Assembly (NCBI GenBank): GCA_008690995.1
Contig: VRMN01000002.1
Location: 1,922,001-1,986,000 of the forward strand
Length of the DNA: 64,000 nucleotides
Reading direction: 5' to 3'
From: Porphyridium purpureum
Lineage: Eukaryota; Rhodophyta; Bangiophyceae; Porphyridiales; Porphyridiaceae
The notes beneath the pieces are model-generated. The model saw nothing but the letters and a program-made list of their open reading frames with translations, was not told the DNA's origin and searched no databases. The translations under genes and the position numbers were made by a program. Below are positions 54,001 through 62,459 of this stretch, one piece after another. Numbering within the stretch: position 1 is the first letter of the stretch; each line of letters begins with the position of its first letter.

Positions 54001-55894
54001 GCTGATAGGTGGGCTTGTTGAACGCGCCATGCCAAACCTGTACGATCCGCACGCAGATACAAGCACACCGCCGATCATTGCATTGTGCGAGATTGCCAAG
54101 CAGGCGCCTTTGGCGTTTCGAGAGCACTGCAGCTGGGACCTTTTCTCCAGGTTCATGGAGATTATGCAGAGTGAGCCAGAAGAAGGGTGGAACCCTTGGT
54201 TAGTCGCTCCACCTTCTGTTTCTGCGTCCGAATCGGTCCAGAAGACAAATAAGGACGGCAAGCGCATCGATAATGGTAAGGCGGAAGAAGACCGTGCCTT
54301 TGTGCTCTGGCGACCCAACACGGTGCGAGTCGTCATGAAGTTTCTGGTGAGGTTCGTAACGTGCCACGCGCGGGATCTGTTTGAACGGGAGAAGCTGGAC
54401 AAGTCGCACCCTGATGCCCAAGATATTCGAACGCATGCCTCAAAATTGGTATTTTGTCTGTGCTCTGTTCTGGAGCAGGATGGTGACGTGTGTCGAATAT
54501 TCCCTGGTGCAGAGAATGAGGAGGCGCGGCTGGATGACGATTCTTTGGCCGATATTCGGCTAACAGCAGCGCATTGTGTTTTGCGCGTCATGTACGTGCG
54601 CTCTTTACAAAATGTGATTTCACCACATGGCGCGCTTCGCGTCATGCTTGTCGCTCAGGACGCTAGCGCACGCGTGCGCACGACGTTTGCTCGCAAAGTG
54701 TACCGTGGGATCTTGCGCAAAAATCTACCGACGTACATGATGTGCTCGTTTGTGTTCATGGCTGTCGAACCCGATCGAGATGCGTACGAGCTGGCAAGGG
54801 CGTTTGGTGTCGACGTTGTACGTAAAGTCTCCGAGTCGGTACGTCGTGCATGCGCGCGTAGTAGTGATCAGCAACGTCATTTGGAGCTGGAACCAGAGAA
54901 TGTTCTGAAGTATCTAGTATGGTTCATCGCACATCATCCGGACTTTGAGCAGGAAGAGGAAATGAGCGATTTGGCTCATGCACGCGAGCCGCGCGCCTTT
55001 TTGTCCATGTTTTTTGATATGGTTTTGGATAAGCGTGACCTAGCGGCATACCTGGTGCAGATTCTTCAATCCGTGTTCATGTACCGCGACGCCATGGACA
55101 GGCGTAGTGTTGTACCTCAACAGCAGCAGCACACCGCTGTATTGCACAGCATTGCGGCGCTTGGGCTAGATATTCTGAAGGAAAAATGCAGTGGGCGCAA
55201 ATGGGACCTCACCGAATACAAAGGCCGAGTTGCGTTCCCGCACCCGATGTACAGGGATCGCAATGCAGAGATGGGTACCACGGCGATGGACTCGAGCGCG
55301 ATGAGTCCGCGTGGCACAGGGACCTCACAGCAGCACGCGCAGTGGTATGGAGATGGGAAAAGCACCAAAGATGTTTTTCTGTCCGCGGCGCGGCGTTTGC
55401 ACGGCCAGAATGCAAGTCAACGTCAGCCGAGTCGCGCTCCGCTGGGGACAGTAACCTCTGATCAGGTTTCTGTGCGCCGTCGGCTTGTGGACGAAGGCGG
55501 TAGAACCGTGCTGACTGCCGACAATGCCGCATTCACGGGCACGGAATCGGGTCATGTGCCCGTGAGCAGTAGCGGAGCAGAGCTATTCAAAGAAAAGACA
55601 TCATCCGGCGCTTCGCAAGAACGGGACCGAAAGCGGCGCGAAGTGAGCGCTTGGCCGCCAATAGTACGCACCACCAGTGAGGGCGATATTTTTGATGCTC
55701 TATCGCCTCCGAAGAAGCGCAAGACTGAAGCTTTTGTCGCGACAGACGCTGACAAGGAGAACGGTGATTGTACATCACCAGCGGCGCTCACTGCGACGGC
55801 GACGGTCAGCTCTGCGCGACAGCCTGCGTCTCGCGGGAACACGTCGGCGACAACATCCGGATATGTGAGGCGCTCGCAAAGGCTGAGCAAGTAG
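51053..55894 (+). CDS. PDS5: Sister chromatid cohesion protein PDS5
   Basis: Cohesin regulator that binds the kleisin and, with WAPL, controls cohesin loading and release. 1613 residues. HEAT-repeat signatures from about residue 200 onwards match PDS5: [41 protein letters not shown], and [15 protein letters not shown] with [11 protein letters not shown]. The rest is a long helical-repeat solenoid ending about residue 1390. The N-terminal about 170 residues are basic and low complexity with likely nuclear signals ([12 protein letters not shown]). The C-terminal about 200 are disordered with PPKKRKTEA. Human PDS5A/B are about 1340-1450 residues. Start: the first in-frame ATG (51053, A at -3); the frame above it begins with TTG. 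Confidence 0.88.
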   Translation: [1613 protein letters not shown]

Positions 55895-56200
55895 GCTCGA
55901 ATTGAAGGTAAGCTTTAATGTGAAATAGAGAGAGATGGAGGAAGAGAGAAAGGGTGAGTGAACGTGTATAGCAATGTGTAAGCAGAGGATGCAAAAGGTT
56001 CCCGTTCCGACTTGCAATGGCTCCTCATGTGTGTAACCAGTAAATACAGTGAATCAACTGGACACGTCCACAAAGCGACGCCACGCAACTTCTTCAACGG
56101 CTTTTCACCGCAAACTGGGGCGGAGCAGACAAATGTAAACGACCCGTGCGCATGCAGCGAAAGCAGCAAAGTGTGAAACTTGGCGACGCAAATACGCACC
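55895..56200. other. Convergent 3' region, PDS5 / CDP-diacylglycerol synthase
   Basis: 306 bp, with no repeat or gene seen. A GA-rich stretch follows the PDS5 stop (55925-55960). Confidence 0.4.
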
Positions 56201-57553
56201 TTAGTCCAACGCATCTACGGCTGCTTCAGCTGCGGTGCTTAATTGTTCCGTGACCACCGATGCCACATCCACTCCCTTCCTCTTCAAAATTTCGAGCAGC
56301 GCGACCAGCAGCTCCTGCTGCTCGCTCACAGACAGATCAATCAGAAGAGAAAGGATCTTGGCTACATCGGGCGACATCTCGTGCACAAAGTTGATGGTAT
56401 AGACGTACGTGAACATGGCCATGAGAAACTGGCAGTCCATGCGGTCCGTCATGCCTCCATGCCCTGGGATCAGATTGGCAAAGTCCTTGACTCCGAACGC
56501 GCGCTTGAGCCCGCTCGCAAAGAACCCACCGAATGGAGCAACGATCGACGCAAACAGCGACAGGGCGAGCGCGTGCAGCTGTACGGGCGCCAGGCGGATG
56601 CTAAACTTTGGACCAAACAGGTCAGAAAAGATGCGCAAGACGTTTGGTGGTAGCGCGACGGGCTGAGAAACAAACAAAGACGGCTTATCGCACGTGGCGC
56701 GGCAAAAGAGGCCGCAGTCGGTAAAATCTGGTTTTGGGCAGTACATGAACTCAAACTTGCTCAGCAACCACGCGAAAAAGACCGCGGCGAGTAGCGTGAA
56801 CACTGCGCCTCCGATAAACCCTTCCACCGTCTTTTTGGGGCTCAGTGTGACAAGCGGTGTTTTGCCGATCGCTCGGCCCACAAAGTAGGCGAACGAATCG
56901 TTCACGATGACGAGAATGAAGGGCAAGAGGAACCAGATCATGCCCGACTTGATGTTCAGAATCATAAAGTTGGCCTGCAACACAACAATGAAGATCGTAA
57001 TATGGGTGCGCGCAAACGCACCGAACTGAAACATATAGCTCCCAGTCTCAAGCGACATGACAAATCCCAGGAAGCACATCACGTACATGCAGAAAGCGAG
57101 AAAAGTGTGGTGGCGCATCATGTATGCCGCGACGGGCGTCTCCATGAAAAATGCGTTGCCGTCCGCAAAGTGTGCCATGACGGACTTGCCGTAAATGAAA
57201 AAGATGGCCGTGGCGAAGAATCCCCAGTTGGTCAGCCGGAAGTGCGGGACCTTGCGGCCCGGCTGCTCTTTAGCCGCGGCGTAACTCAGGTCCAGGATCT
57301 CCTTGAAAATGAAGAACTCGCACATCACCACAAAGATACACACCGCCACATGCCCACACCAAATCACGCCCAGCACAAACGCCATCATCACAAACGACAG
57401 ACCTGTCCGCAACACAAAGTCCGACTTCTTCTTGGCCGCGATTTTCGCCTCCTTCTCCGGTGCAATATCGGTTTGCGGCGCCGGCGCCGATGACGCGCTG
57501 CTCACATCGTCTCCTGCGCGACCTTGCACTCCCAACACGGGTTCCTTCGCCAT
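56201..57553 (-). CDS. Phosphatidate cytidylyltransferase (CDP-diacylglycerol synthase)
   Basis: Makes CDP-diacylglycerol from phosphatidate and CTP, the precursor of phosphatidylinositol and phosphatidylglycerol. 450 residues with about eight membrane segments. The C-terminal family signature is complete: LKRAFGVKDFANLIPGHGGMTDRMD (positions about 340-365, with the K-D, PGHGG and DRxD elements). Eukaryotic ER-type length and a cytosolic charged N-terminus without presequence suggest the ER enzyme. SPKKTVEGFIGG in the middle is also characteristic. The start is the ATG at 57551-57553; upstream the frame passes through a (TG)n repeat and has no other good start. Confidence 0.93.
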   Translation of the reverse strand: MAKEPVLGVQGRAGDDVSSASSAPAPQTDIAPEKEAKIAAKKKSDFVLRTGLSFVMMAFVLGVIWCGHVAVCIFVVMCEFFIFKEILDLSYAAAKEQPGRKVPHFRLTNWGFFATAIFFIYGKSVMAHFADGNAFFMETPVAAYMMRHHTFLAFCMYVMCFLGFVMSLETGSYMFQFGAFARTHITIFIVVLQANFMILNIKSGMIWFLLPFILVIVNDSFAYFVGRAIGKTPLVTLSPKKTVEGFIGGAVFTLLAAVFFAWLLSKFEFMYCPKPDFTDCGLFCRATCDKPSLFVSQPVALPPNVLRIFSDLFGPKFSIRLAPVQLHALALSLFASIVAPFGGFFASGLKRAFGVKDFANLIPGHGGMTDRMDCQFLMAMFTYVYTINFVHEMSPDVAKILSLLIDLSVSEQQELLVALLEILKRKGVDVASVVTEQLSTAAEAAVDALD

Positions 57554-57566
57554 CCCTACCGTCTCC

Positions 57567-57569
<3 letters not shown>

Positions 57570-57597
<28 letters not shown>
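57570..57597. repeat. CA/TG microsatellite
   Basis: Fourteen CA units (TG on the sense strand of the CDP-diacylglycerol synthase gene), starting 17 bp upstream of that gene's ATG. Confidence 0.95.
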
Positions 57598-57699
57598 CCG
57601 CCCAACGCTTCTCTCCCTCGTTCTTCCGAGTCCGCTCTGTCCTCTCCTTCAACGCATCGCAAACAATCTGTGCGAAACGAATAAACCGTTAAACCGTTT

Positions 57700-57717
57700 A
57701 ATGCGGTGAACCGCATT
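57700..57717. repeat. Palindrome AATGCGGT-GA-ACCGCATT
   Basis: Perfect 8-bp arms around a 2-bp centre, next to a run of AACCGTT repeats. Confidence 0.7.
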
Positions 57718-58154
57718 TCATCCTTTCCGAATGACGACTGTGTGGATCTTTCTCCGATGCGTTTGCGGCTTGGACGAGATGCAAAGTTGGACGCGAGCGT
57801 GTGCGCGTGTGGTGAATGGAGGACGCGCGCGTCGCATCATGTCGCTCCGCACGATATAAAACAGCCAATCACAAAACCAGATTTTCGCGCCGAATTGTGA
57901 ACGTCTCTCGTCTTGAAGGTGACACTCATTCCGTACTGACAAGTACTGCAGCGGGCAACCGGATCTGCGGCGAGCTCCATGTGCGGGATACTGCAGGTAC
58001 GATCGCACAGTTTCTCCTCGCTCTTCTCGCCCATGTGACCGACCACCAACCCATTGCAGCCAACACACGGTCGCAGCCCAGCTTCTTATCGGTTTCCGGT
58101 TTCCTCGTCATGGTTTGGCCGTTAGACCGTTAACCGACTTGCGGTTGAGGAGGG

Positions 58155-58162
58155 TGTACAGT
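58155..58162 (+). promoter_or_regulatory. TGTACAGT motif
   Basis: Located 73 bp upstream of the dehydrogenase ATG at 58235, the closest copy to a start codon in the window. Confidence 0.45.
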
Positions 58163-58234
58163 GGCCGGTCTGCATGGCGTGTTCAGTTGAAGTGCTGCGA
58201 CTTGCCGAGGCGCGGCGCCGCAAGGGACGTGGAG

Positions 58235-59371
58235 ATGGGTTGGGGGCCGCGGTCACGTGTTGAAGCAGCCATGAGGCGTCTCCATGTGGGTGTGATTGGC
58301 GTCGGGCGGATGGGCCGCGTGCACCTCCAGACGCTGTGCGATGGGCTGGACATGGACATCAAGCCGCGGGTGTGCGTGAGCTGGATTGTGGACGCAAATG
58401 TCACAGTGGCGAGCGAGCTCGCCGCGCTGTATGCGGTCGAGCATTCGACGCACGATGTGTCCGAAATGATGCTGCATCCACAACACAGGCCCGACGCGGT
58501 CTGGATTTGCACGCCCACGACGCAGAAGATGGAGATCATACGGCTCGCCGCCCGGATGAAAGTTCACGTCTTTTGCGAAAAGCCGCTCGCCATGAGCGTC
58601 GCGGAGTGTAACGAAATCGAACGCCTGGTCGCAGAGTCGGGTATTCAGCTCGTGATGGGCCATCAGCGCAGATTTGACGCTGCATGGCGCGCAGTCCGAG
58701 ATCGGATCGCCAGTGGATCCCTGGGTAAGATCCACTACGCGTCACTGATCTCGAGGGACCCCTCCCCACCGCCGCTGCAGTACCTTCTCACGTCTGGCGG
58801 CATAGCAATAGACATGGTATGCCATGATTTCGACATTTTGCGTTTCCTGCTGGGCACAGAGGTGCGGTCCGTGTACGCATCGGGCTCCATTCAGTCCGAG
58901 CACGCTCATACGCGCGCAGATTTCGAACAGGCCGGCGACGTGGACACCGTGGTACTGATACTGACCATGGAGGGCACCGGCGCAGTCGTTTCCATGCAGG
59001 TTGGCCGGCTGGGCTCATGCTACGACCAGCGCGTCGAAGTGCTCGGCCAACGCGGGGTTGCCCGACTGAACAACATCCCCACCGACCCGGTTGTGGTCGA
59101 AAGCATCCCGAGCGAATCCGGAGCGGTCGAGCCGGTCACCAGCTCTGCTGGAGGCATCCAGCCCTTCATGCAGAGGTACCTGGACGCGTACCGTCTCGAG
59201 ACCCGCACGTTTGTGTCATGCCTGCTTGCCGCGTTCGACGACCCGTTAGCCGCATCATGGCAGAGTCTCCCGTCCGTCAATGACGCGAAGCAGGCACTGC
59301 GACTCGCGCTCGCAGCGCAGAAAAGTATGCAGGACAACCGCCCTGTGCTGCTTACGGAGATTGTCCAGTGA
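58235..59371 (+). CDS. Gfo/Idh/MocA dehydrogenase, inositol dehydrogenase-like, no presequence
   Basis: 378 residues. The Rossmann motif is GVGRMG (22-27), EKP contains Lys116, and the catalytic pair Asp193/His197 is in AIDMVCHDFD. It is clearly paralogous to the plastid-type enzyme at 26528-27784. SRDPSPPP, FDILRFL and GTEV/GSEV-VYA-G are shared in order, but overall they have diverged a good deal. Without a presequence it is probably cytosolic. Substrate may be myo-inositol, scyllo-inositol or another polyol; the sequence cannot decide. First in-frame ATG used; the ATG at 58271 (366 residues) starts closer to the Rossmann strand and is equally likely. A seven-codon upstream frame lies at 58109-58132. 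Confidence 0.86.
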   Translation: MGWGPRSRVEAAMRRLHVGVIGVGRMGRVHLQTLCDGLDMDIKPRVCVSWIVDANVTVASELAALYAVEHSTHDVSEMMLHPQHRPDAVWICTPTTQKMEIIRLAARMKVHVFCEKPLAMSVAECNEIERLVAESGIQLVMGHQRRFDAAWRAVRDRIASGSLGKIHYASLISRDPSPPPLQYLLTSGGIAIDMVCHDFDILRFLLGTEVRSVYASGSIQSEHAHTRADFEQAGDVDTVVLILTMEGTGAVVSMQVGRLGSCYDQRVEVLGQRGVARLNNIPTDPVVVESIPSESGAVEPVTSSAGGIQPFMQRYLDAYRLETRTFVSCLLAAFDDPLAASWQSLPSVNDAKQALRLALAAQKSMQDNRPVLLTEIVQ

Positions 59372-59743
59372 GAAAGTAACGGATGTAACGGTTTTCCTAT
59401 CTAAACACCAGCGGCTTATTACTTGCCGCCGCACAATTGGCAGACGCGCGCGCACTTCAGGCGTTATTGGTTTGTTGAGTGGGTGCGTGAGGCACGGTAT
59501 GGCATGGCATGACATGGCATGGCGAAGCGCTGGACTGGCATCGAAGCCGCCCGATCGTCTCTTTTGCGTGCTTGCTTGCGCCACTAGTCGACGACAAAGG
59601 TAGCTGGGGCGGTGGTGCACTCGAGCCATATATCCCTGACGGCCGCCGGGATCGCCTTCCTGTTTCTCTATTGCCCTCGTGCCTCGGAAAGGTTTTGTGC
59701 CGAGCAGTGCCCAAGGCGGGTGTCCGAAATCGTGCTCATTTCG
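59372..59743. other. Intergenic upstream of the Rh-type channel
   Basis: 372 bp with a short ATGGC tandem repeat (59499-59524). The channel's frame is open through about 130 bp of this region but contains no ATG before 59744. Confidence 0.45.
59499..59524. repeat. ATGGC tandem repeat
   Basis: Five copies of a 5-bp unit (one reads ATGAC) in non-coding DNA; the unit carries ATGs, which would be upstream starts if transcribed. Confidence 0.7.
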
Positions 59744-61078
59744 ATGGCGGAGGAAACGACGCGGCTCATGCCAAGTTCCACCGGACAGCGTGACTTTGCG
59801 CATGTTGCGGCGCCGACTTTGACCACTTTGATCGGAGCGGTCCAGGCCATTCTGCTGCTTCTCTTCCTCGGCGGATCGACGTACTCGCGCGACGACTACT
59901 CGCCGGCCGAATACATCATTTTCCGCGATATCATGGTCATGCTGCTTCTGGGCTTCGGCTTCCTGATGACGTTCTTGAAAAAGTATGGACTGGGAGCAGT
60001 CGGACTGACCCTGTTGCTCTCGGTGCTTGCTATTCAAATGAACGTCTTTGCAGAGCTCGGCGCCCGATTCGTGCATAGCTTGTTTACTGGTGTGCAGGAG
60101 GAGGATGCTGTTCTCCCTTTACCAATAGGCATGTCGACCATGATTGATGGCGAGTTCGCCGCTGCCACGCTCCTGATTTCTTATGGCGCGGTGCTAGGCC
60201 GGGCGTCTCCTGTGCAGCTGGTAATTATGGCGATCGGACAGGCAGTCTTCTATGCCATCAACAAGGCTGTGTTTGTGCTTGGCATCCTTGGCGCCGAGGA
60301 CGTGGGCGGGAGTATGACCATTCACCTGTTTGGTGCTTTGTTTGGGCTGGCTGCGTCGTTTGCCCTCGGTGCCCCAAGGCACGCGTCGAGCTCCAGTAAC
60401 GCGCAACCGAGCGCGGTGTCTGATGTGTTCGCACTGATTGGTACCACGCTGCTGTGGGTATTCTGGCCTAGCTTTGTGAGTGCAACCGAATCTGCGGTGC
60501 CGGCGTACACGAGCAGGTGCGTGCTGCACACCGTGCTCGCACTGCTTGGAAGCACTGCCGCCGCATTCTACATGAGCGTGAAAAAGTGCCACGGGAAGCT
60601 TGACCCCGTCCACCTTGCCAACTCGACCCTAGCGGGTGGCGTCGCGGTCGGCTCGTCGGCCCGCCTCGGCATGACGCCTGGTGGCGCGCTTGCGCTCGGC
60701 GTGCTCGCAGGAGTGGTTTCTGTCTATGGATACGTCTACTTGACGCCCAAGCTGGAGAAAAGCTGCCATGTGTACGACACCTGCGGAGTGGGCAACTTGC
60801 ACGGCTTGCCAGGCATGCTAGGTGGGCTTGGGAGTGTGGTGTTTGTGGTGCTGGACCCACATGCTCCGTTTCTTCAGTACGGCGTTGTGGCACAGTGCGC
60901 ACGTCAGATACTCGCAGTCGCTTGTACTGTCGCAATCGCGATTGGTTCAGGACTTTTGACGGGACTCGTAATGGCCAAAAGTACCGGTGGCAAGGACGCG
61001 GACTTCGAGCCGTACGATGATGCGGTATGGTTTGAAGGCCCGTATTTTGAAGTGGAGGCGCAGCATGCCAAAGTTTAG
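59744..61078 (+). CDS. Rh-type ammonium channel
   Basis: Ammonia/ammonium (possibly CO2) channel of the Rhesus glycoprotein branch of the Amt/Rh superfamily. 444 residues, about 11-12 membrane helices. Twin-His pore residues are present in GGSMTIHLFGALFG and GVGNLHGLPGMLGG. Other Rh signatures are GTTLLWVFWPSFVSA and NSTLAGGVAVGSS. The order MTIHxFGAxFG then LLWVFWPSF separates Rh from classical Amt proteins. Rh50-type genes occur in some algae and protists as well as animals. Start: the first ATG in frame (59744, GCGGAGG context). It is likely in the plasma membrane, but no targeting evidence beyond topology. Confidence 0.9.
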   Translation: MAEETTRLMPSSTGQRDFAHVAAPTLTTLIGAVQAILLLLFLGGSTYSRDDYSPAEYIIFRDIMVMLLLGFGFLMTFLKKYGLGAVGLTLLLSVLAIQMNVFAELGARFVHSLFTGVQEEDAVLPLPIGMSTMIDGEFAAATLLISYGAVLGRASPVQLVIMAIGQAVFYAINKAVFVLGILGAEDVGGSMTIHLFGALFGLAASFALGAPRHASSSSNAQPSAVSDVFALIGTTLLWVFWPSFVSATESAVPAYTSRCVLHTVLALLGSTAAAFYMSVKKCHGKLDPVHLANSTLAGGVAVGSSARLGMTPGGALALGVLAGVVSVYGYVYLTPKLEKSCHVYDTCGVGNLHGLPGMLGGLGSVVFVVLDPHAPFLQYGVVAQCARQILAVACTVAIAIGSGLLTGLVMAKSTGGKDADFEPYDDAVWFEGPYFEVEAQHAKV

Positions 61079-61135
61079 TAAACGTCGCCTTCGTCTTTCT
61101 TCTTTCTATTTCTGTTATCCGCCTGCGCTCGCGCT

Positions 61136-62356
61136 CTACACGTTAAATCTGAAGAGCATCACGTCGCCCTCCCTCACTACGTAGTCCTTGCCTTCTGAGC
61201 GGAGGAGACCCTTTTCCTTGGCATCCTTTTCGGAGCCTGCCGCTATGAGGTCCTCGCATCCAATGGTCTCAGCGCGAATGAACCCGCGCTCAAAATCTGA
61301 GTGAATCACGCCGGCAGCTTGTGGCGCCTTCATTCCGCGACGAATAGTCCAAGCTCGTGTCTCAGTCGGACCTGACGTAAAGTAGGTCTGCAGCTGGAGG
61401 AGCTCGTAAGCGGCACGAATCAGGTTCCTCAGACCGGAATTTGCTTCCGTCACACCAAGCGCCTCCAAAAACTCGGCGCGCTCTTCTGGTTCCAGAGAGA
61501 TCAGTTCAGCTTCCACTTGCGCGGAGACCACCACGACAGACGAGCCTTCCTTGGTGGCAAACGCACGTACTCGCTCCACAAACTCATTGCCTTCGGCCAA
61601 ATCACTGTCGGACACATTGGCCGCGAAAATGACCGGCTTTAATGTCAGCAGGCCCAGTGGCTTGATTTTCTCGAGCTCCTCTTCTGTGAGCTCCACGAGG
61701 CGGGCAGGAATCGCCTCATCAAGCGCTTTTAGCAGTTTCTCGAGAGCATTCACCTCATCTTGTGAGTAATCGGCGGGCTTTGCGCGTCCCTTCCTGGCCT
61801 TGTCGAGGCGCTTCTCCACCTGCGCGTAATCTGCGAGCGCGAGCTCGAGGTTAATGACCTCGATGTCGCGCAGTGGGTCCACCGAACCAGAAACGTGGAT
61901 GACATTTTCGTCTTCAAAGCACCGCACTACGTGGACAATCGCGTCGCACTCACGAATGTTCTGCAAAAACTTGTTACCGAGCCCTTCGCCCTTTGACGCG
62001 CCCTCAACCAGACCCGCAATATCGACAAAGTCAATTACGGCAGGCGTCACTTTGACCGACTTGTTGATCAGCTTGAGCTTCTCCAAGCGCGGGTCCGGCA
62101 CAGCGACAACGCCGACGTTGGGCTCGATGGTACAAAACGGAAAGTTGGCGGCCTGAGCATTGCCATTCTCCACAATCGCATTGAACAGCGTCGACTTGCC
62201 AACATTGGGTAGCCCCACAATGCCGGTCTGCAACTTCATGTGGATAGCCGTCCCGCATATCGCGCGGCGCGCCCTCGCTGCGCCTGTCGATGACACCGCC
62301 AATACATTTCGTGCAGACGCCCGCAATACCGGGACCGCGTGATGGAAGCACACCAT
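61136..62356 (-). CDS. ychF: YchF/Obg-like ATPase, organellar bacterial type
   Basis: Translation-associated P-loop NTPase that prefers ATP and binds ribosomes. 406 residues. P-loop GLPNVGKST, FPFCTIEPNVGVV (switch I), DIAGLVEGASKGEGLGNKFL (G3), the specificity motif region NVSD, and a C-terminal TGS domain (YFTSGPTETRAWTIRRGMKAPQAA, HSDFERGFIRAET). The bacterial-type core plus a basic N-terminal extension of about 40 residues (MVCFHHAVPVLRASARN and on) suggests a plastid or mitochondrial location, unlike cytosolic OLA1. The start is the ATG at 62354-62356; Met39 (MKLQTGIVG) would give a presequence-free form. Shares a 103 bp divergent promoter with BUD13. Confidence 0.92.
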   Translation of the reverse strand: MVCFHHAVPVLRASARNVLAVSSTGAARARRAICGTAIHMKLQTGIVGLPNVGKSTLFNAIVENGNAQAANFPFCTIEPNVGVVAVPDPRLEKLKLINKSVKVTPAVIDFVDIAGLVEGASKGEGLGNKFLQNIRECDAIVHVVRCFEDENVIHVSGSVDPLRDIEVINLELALADYAQVEKRLDKARKGRAKPADYSQDEVNALEKLLKALDEAIPARLVELTEEELEKIKPLGLLTLKPVIFAANVSDSDLAEGNEFVERVRAFATKEGSSVVVVSAQVEAELISLEPEERAEFLEALGVTEANSGLRNLIRAAYELLQLQTYFTSGPTETRAWTIRRGMKAPQAAGVIHSDFERGFIRAETIGCEDLIAAGSEKDAKEKGLLRSEGKDYVVREGDVMLFRFNV

Positions 62357-62459
62357 ACCAACGATATTCTCCTCTACAACGACCACGCAATCCCTCTGCG
62401 TCCGAGATCTCCCTCACGACGTTCCGCCGGCGTCGGCAGCGACTGGACAAGCGCGCGAG

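Larger units (their letters stand above)
57554..58234. other. Divergent intergenic region, CDP-DAG synthase / Gfo-Idh dehydrogenase
   Basis: 681 bp. Besides the CA repeat it has AACCGTTAAACCGTTTAA (57683-57700) running into a palindrome (57700-57717). Further items are a similar CCGTTAGACCGTTAACC at about 58123 and TGTACAGT at 58155. A short upstream frame of seven codons (58109-58132) is also present. No gene. Confidence 0.5.
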
